From the NCBI GenBank assembly GCA_022266195.1, contig WHVY01000001.1:5084001-5148000 (forward strand): DNA of 64,000 bases, written 5' to 3'. The position numbers and the translations under genes were made by a program. Below, in pieces: positions 13,881-28,800 of the stretch. The DNA is from Tetranychus cinnabarinus (Eukaryota > Arthropoda > Arachnida > Trombidiformes > Tetranychidae). Under the pieces are notes generated by a model, which was not told the DNA's origin, made no database searches, and was given only the letters and a program-made list of their open reading frames with translations. Positions within the stretch are counted from its first letter, which is position 1. Each line of letters opens with the position of its first letter.

Positions 13881-16800
13881 CTGTCAAAAAATATTACATT
13901 AAAAGGGTTACATTTACAATAAAGTCATTAACCTGAAATTAATTTTCAAAACTCACCTCTGGTTGAGTCTACATTCGATATCGATTCACGATGAAATGAT
14001 ATCTGAGCAGAAGTGTGACTGGTCGAGATTACTTGCACTTTCAAATTTTTATCCGTTGCTGATACTGTGAAGAGGTAAAACAAAGATTAACATCAAATGA
14101 CTGAATCTTTTAAAATAATGCAATAAAGACCATTTAGATTCATCTGAATAAAAGAGACAATTATTCAGGTTCATAATCTTGTTATGCCTAAAAAAAGATA
14201 TTGTTTACTTGGATTTCATCAGCATTTTCTATCATCTTCTTGAGATGTTAGATTTGCTTTTGATGTAAAAAAATCAAATTGTAATGCTAATGGGTCTAAG
14301 GAAAATTGCAATTTTATGAGATACAGAATGTAGTTAATACAATATGAGAAATGAATGTAAGACCACATACCACTCTCTACATGGTATCCAATAAGGATAA
14401 AGTAATTTATTGGATGTGAATGGAAAATAGAGAGAAGAATAAAGAGAAGAAGAAATATTAAGGTAAGTCCATAAATGAAATTAGCTTGGTGAAATCTGGT
14501 GAGAGAATTGAAGAGCAAACAAAAAAATGGATCAAGAAATAATGTCAAATATCTTTACCTCGATCCAGATGATAAACAACAAAATCATTTCCAAATTCAT
14601 TGGAAACATAACAGGTATAGTTGCTAGATTCTTCAGGAATTTCTTGAATCAACAAACTTCCATCAGCTTCAATATTAAGATTTTCCTCACTGCTGGTATT
14701 TTCATGTGTCCACAAACGAAGTAGCCAAAGAGTGAAATGAAGAGAAGGAAATAAACAGAATTTTGAAAAATTAATAAACTGGTAACAAGCATCTTGACTT
14801 GTCTTGAATTTACTTGTCTCTAGACCACGTCCTTTGAAACGGTTCTGCACCAACAGAGTGACAGCCTAAGACTATTGGTGTTACTTCAGCGCCATTAATA
14901 ATAAATGTTTCATTCCATTCCAAAATTCTTGCTGGAACTGTGATGAAAAAGAAACAAAAATGGTAAATAATGAATGATTGAAAAGTAATTATGGATGGAG
15001 ATGGAAGAAAATAATTAAATAATAAAATCGGATAAACAATAGAAATATTTTTGATCAAAGACTAATGAATAATTACCATTTTCAATAGGAATTTGTGTCA
15101 CTCTTGGTGTTGATTCTCCTTCACCTTTTCTGGTGAAAGCTGTAACCCATATTTCATAGGCGGAAAATCCTTTCAAACTGGTTATCTTGTATTGAGGTGA
15201 AGGCTCTGGCCATCGATAACGTGAAGATAATAAAGCCAAAGTTCGACTTTTAGGAACTGTAACTGAAGATTTGGTTCGGTTGTTGTTAAGCTCACGCCAA
15301 TAAACAGCGTATTTAGTTATCACACCGTTACGATCAATAGGATCTTTCCAGGTAACAATCACACTATCGGCCGACGAAATAATCACTTTAATCGCAGCTG
15401 GAGGACCAGGAACTATTTAGATGAACAAAAAGAGTGTATAAATTAATTGTTGTATATACATTTTCAACTCTTTTTGATAGAAATAATCGAAAAGACATTG
15501 CTTCTTTTAAAGGAAACCAGATGTCTCTAGGCAGCCTAGATGAAAGTGATCTAACGATCCTGAAAAATCTTAACTGAAATAAATGAAACATCATTTGATC
15601 ATATCTGGAATTCAAACCAATTTATGAATGAAAAATATCAACCAGGTAAAAATAAAGCACTCGGAATTTGTCATGCAAACAAAAAGGGAATAACTAAATG
15701 TCAAAAGGTAAAATGATATTTAGTATCATTCAACATTGAACCTCACCTAAACGTTTGACATCCTCGAAGAACAGGATAAAACAATAAAACTCCACGAACT
15801 CACAAACATATTATATAATGTATGGTTTATATTTATTAATTATTAGTTTTTGGTAAAAAAATGGATTTCAATTCTATTTCGATGCAAAAAAATGTTCTTA
15901 AGAAACTGGCTTTCCATGTCGTTTTCAAGTCAAAATGATGAGTGACATTGAATGAAACATGGTACACTTCAACTTGGAAAGTTCTTCTTCAAGTCTCAGT
16001 TCACTAAAATTAGTGATTCTCGAGTTGTGGACCCAAAAGGTATAAAAATAAAAGCACCTTGTAAAACAATGTAGTCTCACGTTTAGTTAGACCTATTTAA
16101 ATCATTCTTAATAATGATTCATTATTAATGAAAATCAACAATCATATCGATTAAAATAAATCACAAAGAGATAAAATAATAGAAAATTCACCAAATAAAT
16201 CAATTTCAACGAAATGATTTTTATTAAAGTTTATCACTTTCACAGCTAATCGAAAAATTTAAAAGGCAAAGTTGTTTCAGAAAAGTGGAGATAAATTCTG
16301 ACTTTCTTGATTTATTTTAAACCTTTGGTTTTTTGAGTACCATAAAAAACAATAAAAGAAACACAAATCAGACTTTTACATCATAAATATAGTTTTGTTC
16401 AAAACATTTCGAACCAGATAAAGTAATTTATAAGTTGATTGATAAAAAATTATCCCATTAATTTTCAGTAGCCTAATCAAGCCGTTATCTGTAGCTTTAT
16501 GACTATTTTTCAATTTCCCTGGACTCTGCAAACTATTTTGATTCTGCGAAATACGAACCGAGTGATTTACCGTTGAAAGTAAAATTTGTATTAATTTTAG
16601 ATAAGTTCTGGATGCACTGAACAGGTTGATGAATTATGACTTCAAGTTGATGGATAAACTAATGAGTCAAGATTACAAAACTCAATAAAAGCATTCATAA
16701 CAAAAGTATATTTTAATGAGCAAAATGAATAAATTAGCTCAACCAGACAAGACATAATTAATCATTGTTCAATATAACGAAACATCACTAACAATGTAGA

Positions 16801-19800
16801 CATCACTGTAAAAATAGAGATAAATTACATACCGTCATCAGCTGTTCGACAATAAGTAACTCTGGATGCAATTCCTTCACCTTTACGAGTATAAGGAACA
16901 ACTTCGATTGAATAGTTGGTATGTTTGAGTAGATTTTTCAAAACAATTTCATTCTCAATTGTAGTTTCTTTTTTCATCCGAGAAACATCACCTAAAGAAA
17001 TGACACAAAGAATAATTAATGTTAATATTAAACAGAGAATTAAATTAAGATGTGAAAATTAGTAATGAGTTATTACCTCCAAGAGGTCGGTAGATAACTT
17101 TATAGCCAAGAAGAACCCCATTAATTGTAGATATTGGTGGCGATTCCCAAGTCACAGATATGCTTTCAGAAGAGATGATTGAGCAGCTCACAGAATTAGG
17201 TTCTTTACTAGGCACTGTAGATTGGGAGAGAAGAAGAAAAAACGATTAAAACTGCTGAAAGGTAATTAAATAAATTGCCTCAAAAACAAGTGAAGATGAG
17301 TAAGGGTTAATATGATGTTTAAGCTTTTTTTCCCTCGCAGGGAAAGTTTGCTAATTTACATTGGTAAAGTCAGTTTTTAGGTTTATTCAATTGTTGATAA
17401 TTAATCTTGAAAATTGCCTCTATTTCACTCAACGAGTTGTTTCAAGAAAAATTAATGGAAAATTGGCTTATGGTATAAACCAAAATATCACATTTGTGTG
17501 AGATGTTAACAGCAGAGCAAACATAGTCGAATGTATTGTTGGTTATTACCAAAAAAGCATGGCTAACAGCAAAAGGAATCAAATTAACTTCCGTAAAATT
17601 GGCCACAACAGGAAATAATTTGTTTCTATCCATAAAGTTGACTTAACCCAGGTAAAACATAATGATGATGGTGACTTTAAATGTTGAAATAAATAAGTTG
17701 GCAACACCATTGAGCATATAGAGGAAACGTAATTAACCCAAAAATCTATCTAAACCAAATCTATCCAAATGAATCCAGTCAGGTAAGAGGAAAAAATCTT
17801 GATCTTGTATTGGAATACCAGTGGTAATGATGTAGATAAATAATGTTAATCATATAACCATGTGAATTAATGCTCGCAAAATACAATTACATAGATGACT
17901 AACCATCTTCAAAGGTTGTTACAGTGATTGGATCCGATCTTGGTCCAGTTCCCATTGAATTGTAAACTTGAACAATTATATCGTAGCTTGTAAAAGGTTT
18001 TAATGAGCTCAATGTAACCTCATTCAATCTTTCATCTTCCTTGACAATCTCCAGAGTTTTGTAAAGATATTGTTCATCTGAGCCAGAAATTTTGTATCCA
18101 ATATAATAACCTTTAAGTTTACCATTCCAAAGCTTACGAGCTGGAGGCTGTAAAGAGGAAAAGAAAGAGTTAAAAATCAAGACAAATGATTAACAATAAT
18201 GATTGTCTTATTTTAAAGAAATAACACTACATATTGTAAATGTTATTGATTTTTTCGTCTAACGTTTAGCTGGCAGAAACAAAAGAAAAGGTTTACTTAC
18301 ATTCCAAGTTACTTTAACTGATCTTGAATCATTTGGTTTTGCTTTTAAATTTAATGGCGGTCCTTCTGGAGCTGTAAATTAGGTAAGATAATTTAAAATT
18401 AAAAAAGAGAACCAAAAACACCAACAAATTAAATTTAATGTGCATGTTTAGATTATGTAATAAAACAGAAAACTGGTTAACAAAGGGTAGCAACCATAGA
18501 AACCCAATAGGTAGAGCATAAAAGACATAATAAGCATAGTAATAAAAAGCATAAAAAAAAAAGCACAACCAGCATAAAAAGCACGATATATTGAGAATTA
18601 TTTATTAATTTAAACAATTAAATTGCTCTTTTTACTTTTAGTAAAACAAATTATGGAAATTTTAATTGTAATTTAACAATGTTTAACAAATAAAATTGAT
18701 ATTTACCCTGTTCTTCAGTTTTAAATTCAACCGTGTTGCTTGATTTACTCAATCCAACATCATTTTCAGATTTAACTGAACAAACATAAGTAGTTGCCGG
18801 CCTTAAATCACGAACAATATAAATAGGACCTTCTTCAATTGATAAATTATCCACCGACATATTGAGATGTCCAAATGATGAAAATTCACCGGCTAAATGA
18901 TGGAAGAAAACATTTCATCAATTGAATGTTGGAAGCTCAAAAGATAAAGAAACACTTACATGAATAATCTTTAGGATGGCAAGTTATCCAGAAGCGATTA
19001 ATTTCACTGTTGCCATTAAAAGATTGACTCCAAGTTAATTTAGCTTCACGCGATCGTTGCTCTAAAACTCTTAAATCTTTTGGCGATTCAGGAGGTTCTT
19101 GAACAATTAACCTAATATTGGTCTCATCTTTACCATATGAATTACTAACAAGGCACGTAAATAGAGCTGAATCCCTTCGACGAGCTGATTCAATCCTTAA
19201 ACTGGAAACAAGACGTTTAGGCCAAGTTTGATTGCGAATTGTAAAGCGAACATCTTTCTCTAAAGGTTGCTTATCATGAAGCCATTCAATGGTCATCGGA
19301 CTATCACCTCGAGCATCACAAGAGAGTTCAATATCATCTGAAAGTCGAACCGTTTCACTGCGAAATTTAGTCACAAATTGAGGATGAGCTGTGAAAAGAA
19401 ACCAAAACAAAATGAAAAAGTTAATCGAAGTTAAATTTGACTCTTGAACCGTCAATAAGCAAAGTCAAATGTTGCTCGGAAATTGTGATGAAAATACTTT
19501 AATGGAAATTGAATTGAATCAGAAAAATGGCTTTTCTCGTTAAAATCAAAAAGGTTATAACAGTTTGATAAAGTCGCTATTAAAATGTTGATAAACTTAT
19601 TGTTGGGAAAAAAGATTAACTGAAAAGGTTTGATTTTGTTGTCATTGTAAACAGAAGTAAATAAATTTGTAGTTAAATTGTGTTGATGTATTAAACTGTT
19701 TAATGGTTTTGCTGATGAAGAAAGATGAAGATGAAAAGTGAAACATTTTATGGTTGACAAACAAACGATAATAATGTGTATACATTGTCAGAGTGATATA

Positions 19801-22800
19801 AAGTTAAAGTGAAAATGATTAACAAATGACGGAAAATGAGGAATCGTGTTATCAAGGAATGAAAGGCTGAAAAAAGCTCTTTTTCGGGTGAAATCATTAA
19901 AAGGAAAAAGGTTCAGTGAAGGAAGAAAATGATGAGAAGAAAAGTTCAATTGCAAGATTAGGTTTTGAGTGACGTTCAACGTTGCTTAAAGGGAAAAGAT
20001 GAAGACGAGAATGATGATGATGATCATGAAGATGATCAGGAAAAAGTTGAACAACTGATTGATCCAAAGAGTAAACAATATTCACTCTTTCTTCTTCTTC
20101 TCCTAATCTTCTTTACTTTTATCGAACAACAAACTTTTCCTCTTTTCAGAACTTTATCTTCTTCCAATTTTCTTCTTACCTTTAAGATTTGCTCTTTTCA
20201 TCCAGTCACGGATTATATTCATCTAACCATCAACATCGCTTTTCATCATTTCACTCGCTTTTTTGTCTTATCCTAACAACCAAAGAAACTTATCAACTTT
20301 CATCTTCAATATTATTTACTCCCAGAGTCTTTTGTGATAAAAATTCTCACAATTATCATTCTCTTCTTTTATATCATTCTCTATCTCTTTACTCCAAATT
20401 ACCTTTTACCTTTAATCAGAACTTGACAATTGATCTTGTCATCAAAAGAAACTGGACAATCAAGTGAACAGTTAACTTGATTCGACATTTAAATGAACAT
20501 CAATTCAACAATCGAAGTTGAGAAATGAAAATTATTGTTGATAGTTTTTGCTGATGAAGCTTCAAGATTTTCACTTGATTTGTGGAAATGATTCATTCTG
20601 ACAATTATTGTTGAACATTTAAAAATATTTTCGTTGACAATCCAAATGAAAATGATATCAATAATGGTTTTTGGTGAAGAGGAAAGTTGCAAGTTAATGT
20701 TCCTTGGTGAGTTTGGTGAATTTCAGTTGTAAGTGAATTGTTGCTAACTTCACATTGAAAGACAAATATTGACCCTCAGTTTATTACCAACGAAAGCCAC
20801 AAAAACTTGCTCTTATCTTCAATAAAATGATCATTAAATTTACCTTTAACTTTACTCTTCACCATCGCAATCACCATCATCTAATGAAAATCATTTTCCT
20901 CAACTTTTTCCTTCCTTCTTCTCATCCATTTTCACCAAAGCCACTTCATCATCAATTAATGGTTTCACGATAAACTGATTCCCATTAATCTAAATTCAAT
21001 GATAATCTCAAACCAAATGATGCAAAATTAATAAACTTTTTCATCACTAACAAGTTGATTGAGCAAAGTGTTATAAATTGACTAAACATTAGTTTAAAAC
21101 AGTTTACCATCCAATGAGTTCATCTTTACAGCCTTTGACTAAAGAGATACATTTGATTGGATTAAATGTTCAATGGAAATTGTTTCAATTTCAAATTAAA
21201 CTCAATTCAAATCTGCAAAATAATTCTTCAAAGTATTCAGTGAATTTATCGATTCATCCTTTACAGAACAGAATTGATTTACGAATAAATTTTTTCCATT
21301 CCAAGTAAAACACTTTTAATATCTGATGCTCTTGCCTGATGAAAATAATTGAATTCAAGTTGGAAGAAAATTTTGTTCCAATGAAACAATTGCCGGTAAT
21401 TTTGAACATTTGATGAAAAGACGAATAAAGACAATTTTCTTTTATCAGATTATCGAAAGTTGACAAGATGAAGACTGTTTGCTCGAGAAATGATGATGAT
21501 GATAGAAGATGATTTTCATCTTATTATGATCATCAATCAATTCAATTGAAAATGTAAATCAACTGTTGAAAGGAAAAGAAAATTTTGTCGAAACTTGTGA
21601 AACTCAAATTGAACTGATAACTGTGATGATATTAATAACATGAAATTGAAAATAACTGGAACTTTAATGTTCACAAACAAGGACAATATTGTTCAGTTTT
21701 GGGATCGTTTATCAAAACCAACAATTGTCAATATAAAGAGAAGTTTTAAATTGTAAAAAAACATAAATGGTTCTTGAAAAGGTATAAACATTAAGATTCA
21801 TGGAGTTCACCCTGACACTGATTTATGATTCAAGTTTAATTGGATGATCACAAGGAAAATATAAAAGGAGAATCCCATTAATCAAATGGTAAATGATTTA
21901 TAAATAAAACGATCATAAAAATATTCCTTCGATTATCTAACGATTAAACAACATAATCTTTTAATTTGGGTTAACAGTTGATTTTGTTCAATTAGATTAC
22001 AGTTGAACCAGGAAACATGATCCAACCAAAGAATCAAGTGAAATGGAGATTTATTCAAACAATCAATCAATTAACTGTAAACATTGGAGTCAATATTTTT
22101 AACCATTTAAAGTGATTTTCAATTTAGCATGGAATCGAATTACATTTTTTCAAGAGAAAATGTTATTAAAAAATTATTCAACTTGGAATAGAGTGGATGG
22201 AAATTTTGTTGTACTTGAATCAGTTTTAGTTTCGTCTTTCAATCGAAAGGTCCAGATGAAAGTAACAACGTGATCAGGGAATAAATGAGGTTTACTATTG
22301 ATGAACATTTTTACTCTTTTATTTGCGACAATTTTGTCACAACTGTAAGCCCATTCAATTGTTAGCTGAACACAAACAAAAAAGGCATAAATTTTTTGGG
22401 AGTAAAAATTCCCAGTTCAATTCCCTGCTTTTCCATGTATTTTTATTATTATCATTTTTGGTGTTTTGTCATTTCAGTTGATATGTTTGTTGTAGCAAAA
22501 GGAGTTGCTGGGAATGAAGTAAATGAGGTTTCGCGTTGATTTGCTGCTTTTATTTGCTAACATTTCAATTCAATGAAAAGACAAATAACTCTAATAATAA
22601 ACTAATGATAGGATAAAACCATGATAAACCAACAATTTTTGACTTAAAGTGAAACAATCCTTGCCCATTAAGGATTTACAAATTATTGTAATCCTTTTGA
22701 AAATTATTCATATTGTCTTGACTAATGTAGGTTCAATGCGAAGAAATTTTCTCAAATATTTTATATTCTATTGCTTACAGCTTCATGGAAAAAAGGATTT

Positions 22801-25800
22801 CAATTGATACGAAAATAGGCAAAATTAATGAGATAACACTTAGAGACTATTTTCTAGAATCGGATATTTTGAACGACTCTGGATATTTATTTGAAATTAG
22901 CTCGATTCAGCAAGAACAAAATCATGAAATGTTGGTCAGAAGAAGAAGCAAAAAGGCAAAGAACAGAATGGCTTTGAATAACCTTGACACTTGAATACAA
23001 AAATGGATTTCACTCGAATCGCCTGCACTTGATTCTTAAGGCGAGAAGTCATTGACATTTAACATCCCAGATATTGATTGAATAACCCTGTATTAGCATG
23101 AATACTAGTAACAATGTGAACGAAGCTGTTGCTGACATAGTGAATGTTGTTGATGCTGCTGTTTTGGGCAACTCTTCCCAGGACAGTGAATGAAGAAGAC
23201 GATTAAGATAGAAATGCAAAAGTTCGCAACTATGCCGGTCGAAAATTATGATTCTGAGAAGTGATTGGTTCTGAATAGATCCGTTCAACCCAAAATAGCT
23301 AAGAATGTCCGGCTTCAACTCGAGCCCAACAAACTCTGAACACTCCATCACAAATCCATGTTGACCCTATTCTTGTCGAGTTTACTGGAGATTTAACTAA
23401 ACTTCAGGACTGAAGAAATCCTAACAGTTGTACTCAAATGACAGGTCAAGCGAAAAACCTAGAAAAGTTGATCTTTGTAAATCGAAAATTTCACATTGAT
23501 TAAAAAAACAAACAAAACGAAATCTACTCTCCTTCAAAGCATTCATGGATATCATTATAATTTTATTTGCACCTCTGCATGAAAATTTTGTATTTTGAAA
23601 ATGATTTGTCCTTTGGTTTTCGAGAAAATCTAGAACATTTGAAATCAAATACTTGGATTTGATTTGATTTTGCAATTTTTTCTCTAAGGATAAAATCTGT
23701 TCCATGAACAATGAACAATTTTTTCCCAAACTGGTTCCATTAATTGATGATCTCTTCTCACGAACCTTTATCATTGAAGCCAATTAACTCACTCTTATTA
23801 ATTGAATCTTATTTTCTGGTTCAATGGCTCAATATTGATTGTTAATGTTGATTCAATCCAATGTTTCTTGCAACGTTGAAACTGACCTGAATCTTTTGGT
23901 TCATTTTCTTGGTTTCATCATTATTTTCTCGACCTTCATTTATCTTAACCGTACAAAAAGCAAAACCTATCAACAACACAACAACAGCATAAAAACAATA
24001 CACATACTGTCAAACCTCCGATAATGTCACACTCTCAAAATGTCACAGAGTCATGGTAACGAAATTAAACAATTTAATTTAATTCAGTTTTTTAATTAAA
24101 TAAATTTTGCAAGGACTTCAATCATGGTTTTAATTGGGTTTATTATACGAATTGCCCAATTAAACATCAAAAATCTCAAAATTAAATTCAAAATTAATTT
24201 TTTTTGTTAAATAAGATTCGTAAAAAGGCTATTCCACCTAGAAATTATGTAAAAATAGCCAAAACGCTAATCCCACGAAGTGACATTATTGGAGGTTTGA
24301 CAGTAAATGTATATAAATATACACACAACACAATCATTATTATTATAGCTGTTGATAATGATAATGATGATGACTGGGAATGAAGATGATGCTAATGATA
24401 ATCATCTTGATATTGATATCAACTTTTGCTTTTTGATCGTTGAGAAATGGATGACAATTGGAAAAAAAAGATGGATTTTGATTGAAGAGTTATCATTTTT
24501 TGGTCTCAAATTTATCATCTTGTAACATCTTCAGAATCATCATTTTCTCGGCTGCTCTCACCAAACCAATTTATCTCAACATTTCAGCTCATCTTCATTC
24601 TCAACTCATCCTCATTTCGCCTAAATTCACCTTTCTATTTCACAAACAACAATTTTATTCCAATGGATGTGATATTGCTGAAGAGTGGAGAAGGCAAGAA
24701 AAAAACTCCAAATGATACCAATCAACATTATTATCCTTTCCCATGATTTCATGTTTGCGTCTTTGTTTTTACTTATTCAACTCAACACTGCAAACGTTTC
24801 TTCCAACATTCTCATCATCATTCTCATCTTTTCTCGGCGAACACACACAATTTTTATTTGCTAGTCAACCTAATAACCTCTAGATGGACTTGCTTTATTT
24901 ATTTATTATCATTCGGGTTATCATTGTTTAACCAATGGAAACAAAGTAATATTGAAATGTTGACCGTTTACCAGAAACAATTGCTACAAACACCTCAATA
25001 AATAATGTTATTACAGTTAATTGATAATAACAGCTAATGGTTCTTAACATTATTTATTTAACAGCAAATGGATTAGAATAATTGGAGCAATTTTTAGGTT
25101 CAAAAATGCGATTAATTGTGCGAAAGGAAACACTTTTATGTTGACCAAAAAGAAGGCAAAAATTTGTGAAAATAATCATTTGGAATGAGCAGTTTTCATA
25201 TTCCGATGAGCTTGTCATCTAGACAAATTCAGGTTCACTTTGAAATGGAAAAAATTTATTGAAAATTCTGTTTCTCATGAAAAGATTATGTTAATTCGTG
25301 AAAAGAAAATTTGACCAAAGCAAAATTTCTGAAGTTGATTTTTGTCCGAGATTTCAGGTGAGTTTTCTCGACGAAATGCGCTTTAGTTTTTGGACGGAAA
25401 CCTGTTAACTGAACTGAAAATATCAGAATCAGACTGAACAGCAGAAGAGTTTAATTTAATTTAAAAGTTTGAGATAATTTTGTTGAAACTTTTTTCTTTT
25501 GCTAAAAAGTTGAAAAATAATTGAATAATAAAAGGTAAATAAAATGTTTACATCAATCAAATTAGCATTTTGTTATGAACAGAATGAGAACTGATGATAA
25601 GCATAATTTTGCAAATAATGAAAAAATGTGAGGTTAATCAACTCTATTATTTGACTTATTATATTAATATTAAAAATGTGATAAAGTTTGATTATCAAAA
25701 AGAGAAGAGCAAATCGAAGATCGAAAAGCATTGTGGAGTTGGAAAGGAGGATTTTCGGGATAGATTCAGAATATACTTAACCATATACAAATCGAAAGCT

Positions 25801-28800
25801 TACATTGAGTATGAGTAGAGTATCACTTTCTCATAGCCAGATCGAAATTCATATTCCACTCTGAACCTGCAATTTCGTAATTTTTTTACTCATATCAAGA
25901 TACCCTTTTCACCTCTAGTCCAATTAAGTGTCTTTTTTGTTTAGTTGGGTTTGGGGTCATTTTTAGTTCATATCAGACATATGGCTCATGAGCTTCTCGA
26001 ATGTCACGACACTATCGCACTAGCGTTTTTTATTGCTGTACGATTGTTTTCAGCCATAACTCAACGGTTGATGCTACAGACCTCAGATTTGATCCGTGAG
26101 CTTACACAGATTGAAGAATTATAAGTTCAAACGCTCAAGACAATTGATGTCAGTCATTCATTATTGACCTCTAAATCACATTTGAAGGTCATTCATTGAA
26201 AGGGAAAACTTTCAGATTGGTTGATGTTTGTTTTATGTTCATTACTCATACTGTTGGAAAGATAAAAGAATTGATCTCATAAACAATTTGATTTACTAAA
26301 CGCTAAGGAATCGCTCTGATTCTCAAGGCGGTTTAAGTTATCTTAACAGTAATCTTAAAAAATTTGTAACTTCAGAAAATGACCTTCAAATGTTATTTAG
26401 AGGTCAAATAACAAAGTGACTTTGAATAACTAGCCTACTGTTGATAACAGTGAAGTCTGAGGAAGTTTATATATGACGGTTTTTTTTATTGTTTTCATTT
26501 AGATCTTTATCTTAACGTTTTCATCCGTACGACAGAACATTTTGATTTTTAGTTAAACCAGGCGCATTCTGTGAACGCAAAGATTAGAGATCTGAAACTC
26601 ATTTTTCGTGCAATGTTTGGTGCACATGGTTGATCAAAAAGTATTTTTTTAAGCTAATAATTTGATCTATTGATTAATCTGAGAATCATAATTTTAGATC
26701 ATGCTATTCTTGAAATATTTAGGTTGCAAGTTTTAAGCCGATAGCCAAAATCAAGCGAACTGTTGTAAATTGAAAAGGCCGGCTTTTTTCGATCTTTGAT
26801 TTGTATCAACAGCCATTGACAAAATTTCCAGCTCATCATCTCTTACGGTCTCTTACAGAATGGCGTAGGTTTAACTGAAGATTGAGGGTATCTGTTACAC
26901 AGAAGCATAATTTTAACAAATATAATAAGTGCGTTTTCTAGTTGACCACCAAAAGTTACATGAGTGAAATAATTTGCATGAGAATCTGGACCCAAAATTA
27001 CACAGAAGGTGATCGCAGTTTCTACTTTGGCCGCGCTTCCCTTAAAAATCCCTTATTTTCAGACATTAAATAGATATGGTAATGCAATCCCTTACATCTG
27101 ATATAAAGTAATACATCTCTCTCAATATTTAAGGAGAGTTAATTCAACTGAGTTGATGAAACTTAACTTGCCAGACTAACAAATCAGCGCTACAATCAAT
27201 GCAAGACCAGTGCTTTATAGATTAAAGATCCAATTCATCGACAAAAAATCGTTAAGAGCTCCTGATGTCATTTTTGGTCATTCCGATATGCAAAATTATT
27301 TGAAAGATATTATTCTTGCGATAAGTTGTATAATTGCCATCGACGTTCATCAGGATGCCCTGGTCATCAATCGATATTCTCGTGAGCATTTACAAAAAAT
27401 GTACAAAGATATGGACTTATTGCAGAAAGCTTTAAATCAATTATTAATACAATAGCTGGAAAATAGCCAAAAATAACGAATTACTCAAAAAAGCTAATCT
27501 ATAACAAGACATGGAATCTTTGCTAGTAAATCCAAATTAAAATATCCAACAATAAATAGTGCGCTCAGATAATGAAAATTAGAGTTTGATTTACAGTTGG
27601 CAAAATAAACGTACCCTACTGGTTTTTGCTAATTGCTTGTGTGAATTCGCTCGTGAGGAAAAGCTCAAGAGTAACTGGATAATGAAATACTAAAACAGAT
27701 GGATCAAACAACATGAATGACAATTAGTCATAACTGAAACCTTTTCTTTCCCTTTGATTAGCAATGCTTTAGTATTTTTCTTTCATTTTTTTAGTATCTA
27801 CTTATTTCAATCCCATTAGAGTTTCATGAATACGATTGATATGGTGTCTAATGAAAATTGATTTCAAAGATTGACTGCGACACACGATGTTAAATAATGA
27901 AAAAGAAAAGATCAAAATGGCCATAAGCTTCAAGAAATTTCCCATAATTTGTTTTTTAGCTCTTATTTTATTCCTTAACTGCTTGTTTCTCCTCTGCGAT
28001 GACATCTTTTGTTGGTAAAACAACTTTCCCCTGAATTTTGTTTGGCTTTAATTGTGCTTTAACGTCACAAGTGGCAATTCCTTCGAGCAACTCTTGTTGA
28101 GCTTTCTCCATTTCAATAGCCTCCTTGAGGGAAGAGAATTTTTCTCCTTGGTTTCAGCATGTTTTCAAAGCATGCGCATCATAATTTTAATCATAAACCG
28201 TCAACGGCATCGTTTTCATCTAATTTGCCATCATCTTGATCATTGTGTTTCTTTTTAGTGAATCTATGTAGTAATCTATGTATATGTTTTCTATGTAGTG
28301 AAAAAAGCCCATCCCGGTCAAACTAGCTTTTTTAATGTACAGAGTGATTAAAAAGTTTTTGGTTGTGTGGGGTTGCATTTTACTGTTACTGAGTTAGGTT
28401 GGTGTTTAATTGTTTTTTGGTAATTTGTTCCTCTGGTACTTCTGTTGTACTTTCCTTTGTTCATATCCTGTGTTTTCTGTGTTTTAATCTTGTTTCGATA
28501 TGCGTTCTTTGAATTTTCCTCGTTTCCCTGTAAGTAATTCATTTTATTTTTCAATTTCGTTATTTTAATTGTGATCTGATCTATTTTTCTGTTCTTATCG
28601 TTTTGTTCTTATCGTAGTTTTCCTCCATGGTTTGTGAGGATCTTGGTTTGGGTCTCACCAATGATTGTCGTATTCCAGGTTTTGAATCCGAGTTGGATCT
28701 TCGGCAGTTCACCACTGTCTTTTATTGTCATTTTTTATCCAACAATCTATCGTGGTGTGCTAGCTTTTCCCGGGGTCAAGGCCTCTATCCTCACCACCCG

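Noticed and set aside
17442..17633. Open frame with a Cys that looked like an extra Ig exon in a Dscam intron
   Set aside because: No flanking splice sites in matching phase, no Ig Trp or YxC motif; the neighbouring exons already join in phase.
22785..23783. Three mid-size open frames in the Dscam intron (22785-22994 +, 23049-23351 -, 23421-23783 -)
   Set aside because: No recognisable motifs, no consistent splice sites; kept only as a note on composition.
27210..27455. 81-codon frame in the intron
   Set aside because: Starts with GTG, has no family motif and no splice context. It may be a remnant, but it is not supported.
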